The notes under the pieces are model-generated. The model was not told the DNA's origin and did not search any database. It saw nothing but the letters and a program-made list of their open reading frames with translations. A program made the position numbers and the translations under genes. From NCBI RefSeq assembly GCF_900458435.1, contig NZ_UHCT01000001.1, positions 2,232,001 to 2,296,000 of the forward strand: a DNA stretch of 64,000 bases. The letters are read 5' to 3'. Every line of letters starts with the position of its first letter. Position 1 is the stretch's first letter. Below are positions 63,336 to 64,000 of the stretch, piece after piece. This stretch comes from Staphylococcus carnosus. Its GTDB lineage: Bacteria > Bacillota > Bacilli > Staphylococcales > Staphylococcaceae.

Positions 63336-64000
63336 TTGCCTCTTCACTCTCCTCAGGGTTAGGTGCTTCATCTGGAAGTAATTCCAATAATTCTTCAAGT
63401 GTTGAAATTTCATAATCCACTTCATGTTCTTCAGGTGCTAACTCAACTTCTTCATCTTCATGATTAAACCATACACTTACCATTCCCATCGCTCTTGCTG
63501 GTGCTACATCATTCAATGCATCATCACCAACATACATCACTTCTTCTGCTTTTACACCTAATTGCTCAATGATATCCTCAAAGATTCTAGGATGCGGTTT
63601 TCTAAAACCGACCATTTCAGATGTAGATAAAAAATTGATATATGACAAAATACCTAAACTGTCTAAGCGATATTGTTTAATATGAGATTTACCATTTGCA
63701 ATAACACCTATTAGGTAACCCCTCTGCACTAAACGCTCTAGGGTATATTGTGTATCATGATAAGGGAAAACATAGCGATAAAAATGCATCTCAAAATCAG
63801 AAAATAAATCCTTCCAAGATAAGCGATCGATATGAAATCGTTTAATGATGGCTTTATACAATTCGGGCTTATCATGGTCTTCATCATCATCTAATTCAAT
63901 AAACTGTTTTTTATAATCTTGAGCTTGAACGTGTACTAAATAATCATGAAAACGTTCATACTGCTCTTCTATAAATTTATCTCTCGATTTTTTACGATCC
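63310..64000 (-). CDS. HAD superfamily hydrolase (YjjG-like), 5' end outside window
   Basis: The frame is open from the window edge. The first visible residues are DRKKSRDKFIEEQYERF, just after where the DxD motif of a HAD phosphatase should be. The rest has ANGKSHIKQYRLDSLG, RKPHPRIFEDIIEQLGV and YVGDDALNDVAPARAMG, the HAD motifs 2-4, with an acidic tail. YjjG-like enzymes remove phosphate from nucleotides or sugars. The visible portion ends with a stop at 63310 and overlaps the alpha/beta-hydrolase gene. Confidence 0.85.
   Translation of the reverse strand, partial: DRKKSRDKFIEEQYERFHDYLVHVQAQDYKKQFIELDDDEDHDKPELYKAIIKRFHIDRLSWKDLFSDFEMHFYRYVFPYHDTQYTLERLVQRGYLIGVIANGKSHIKQYRLDSLGILSYINFLSTSEMVGFRKPHPRIFEDIIEQLGVKAEEVMYVGDDALNDVAPARAMGMVSVWFNHEDEEVELAPEEHEVDYEISTLEELLELLPDEAPNPEESEEANGTIYDER

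Overview
The window is a low-GC Gram-positive chromosome segment that reads as Staphylococcus. It carries sarA, sarX, graRS-vraFG, the wall teichoic acid genes tagA/tarB/tarD/tarG/tarH, pbp4-abcA, fhuCBG and mntABC-mntR in an order close to the S. aureus sarA-to-rbf chromosomal arm, read here in reverse. The broken rbf, the absence of graX next to graRS, and extra genes between tagH and tagA argue against S. aureus itself. A coagulase-negative species, possibly of the S. carnosus/simulans group, is my guess and is not proven.

Layout. 1-8.9 kb: a LOG-family hydrolase, a GNAT acetyltransferase, a coiled-coil lipoprotein, membrane proteins (DUF1129, DUF456), a SET-family sugar effluxer, a LysR regulator, DUF402, a cupin-YebC pair and sarX. 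9-11.3 kb: rbf (AraC-type biofilm regulator) broken by three single-base frameshifts. 11.5-17.8 kb: a Bax-inhibitor-like protein, a LysM-CHAP wall hydrolase, HxlR/MFS/aldo-keto reductase, and pit with its DUF47 partner. 18.1-22.6 kb: vraFG and graRS, the antimicrobial-peptide sensing and export module. 22.8-30.7 kb: GNAT, an esterase, a YkvI-type transporter, fhuCBG with a perfect Fur box, and YitT. 30.8-31.1 kb: a small RNA best matched to RsaD, with a CodY-like box on its promoter. 31.2-40.7 kb: nupC, abcA/pbp4 and the teichoic acid cluster tarD-tagX-tarB-tarG / tarH.

40.7-47.6 kb is accessory material inserted, relative to the S. aureus order I remember, between tagH and tagA. It holds a stand-alone DUF2294 (MpsC-like) protein, a 0.94-kb gene-free stretch full of hairpins with C-rich loops, an isoleucine 2-epimerase-like PLP enzyme with a second YkvI-family transporter, and a threonyl-tRNA synthetase paralogue (thrS2). 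The thrS2 promoter has a perfect Zur-type palindrome filling the -35/-10 spacer. The transcript then starts with a threonine T-box leader (specifier ACU). All four editing-site residues of the encoded enzyme are replaced while the three catalytic zinc ligands remain. This looks like a zinc-starvation-induced, threonine-responsive, non-editing ThrRS, and it is the most interesting system in the window.

47.6-64 kb: tagA, an acetyltransferase, an M50-like membrane protease, GNAT, PAP2, mntR and mntABC. mntA has no ATG/GTG/TTG that fits and appears to start at ATT. The mntABC 3' UTR resembles a short RsaC. Then come a Na+/H+ antiporter, a DUF1659/DUF2922 pair, a duplicated YdcZ transporter, a stand-alone membrane-fusion-like protein, sarA, a secreted antigen-like protein, an alpha/beta-hydrolase-fold protein without nucleophile or histidine, and a HAD hydrolase cut by the window edge. 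I see no tRNA, rRNA, CRISPR array, intact insertion sequence or prophage.
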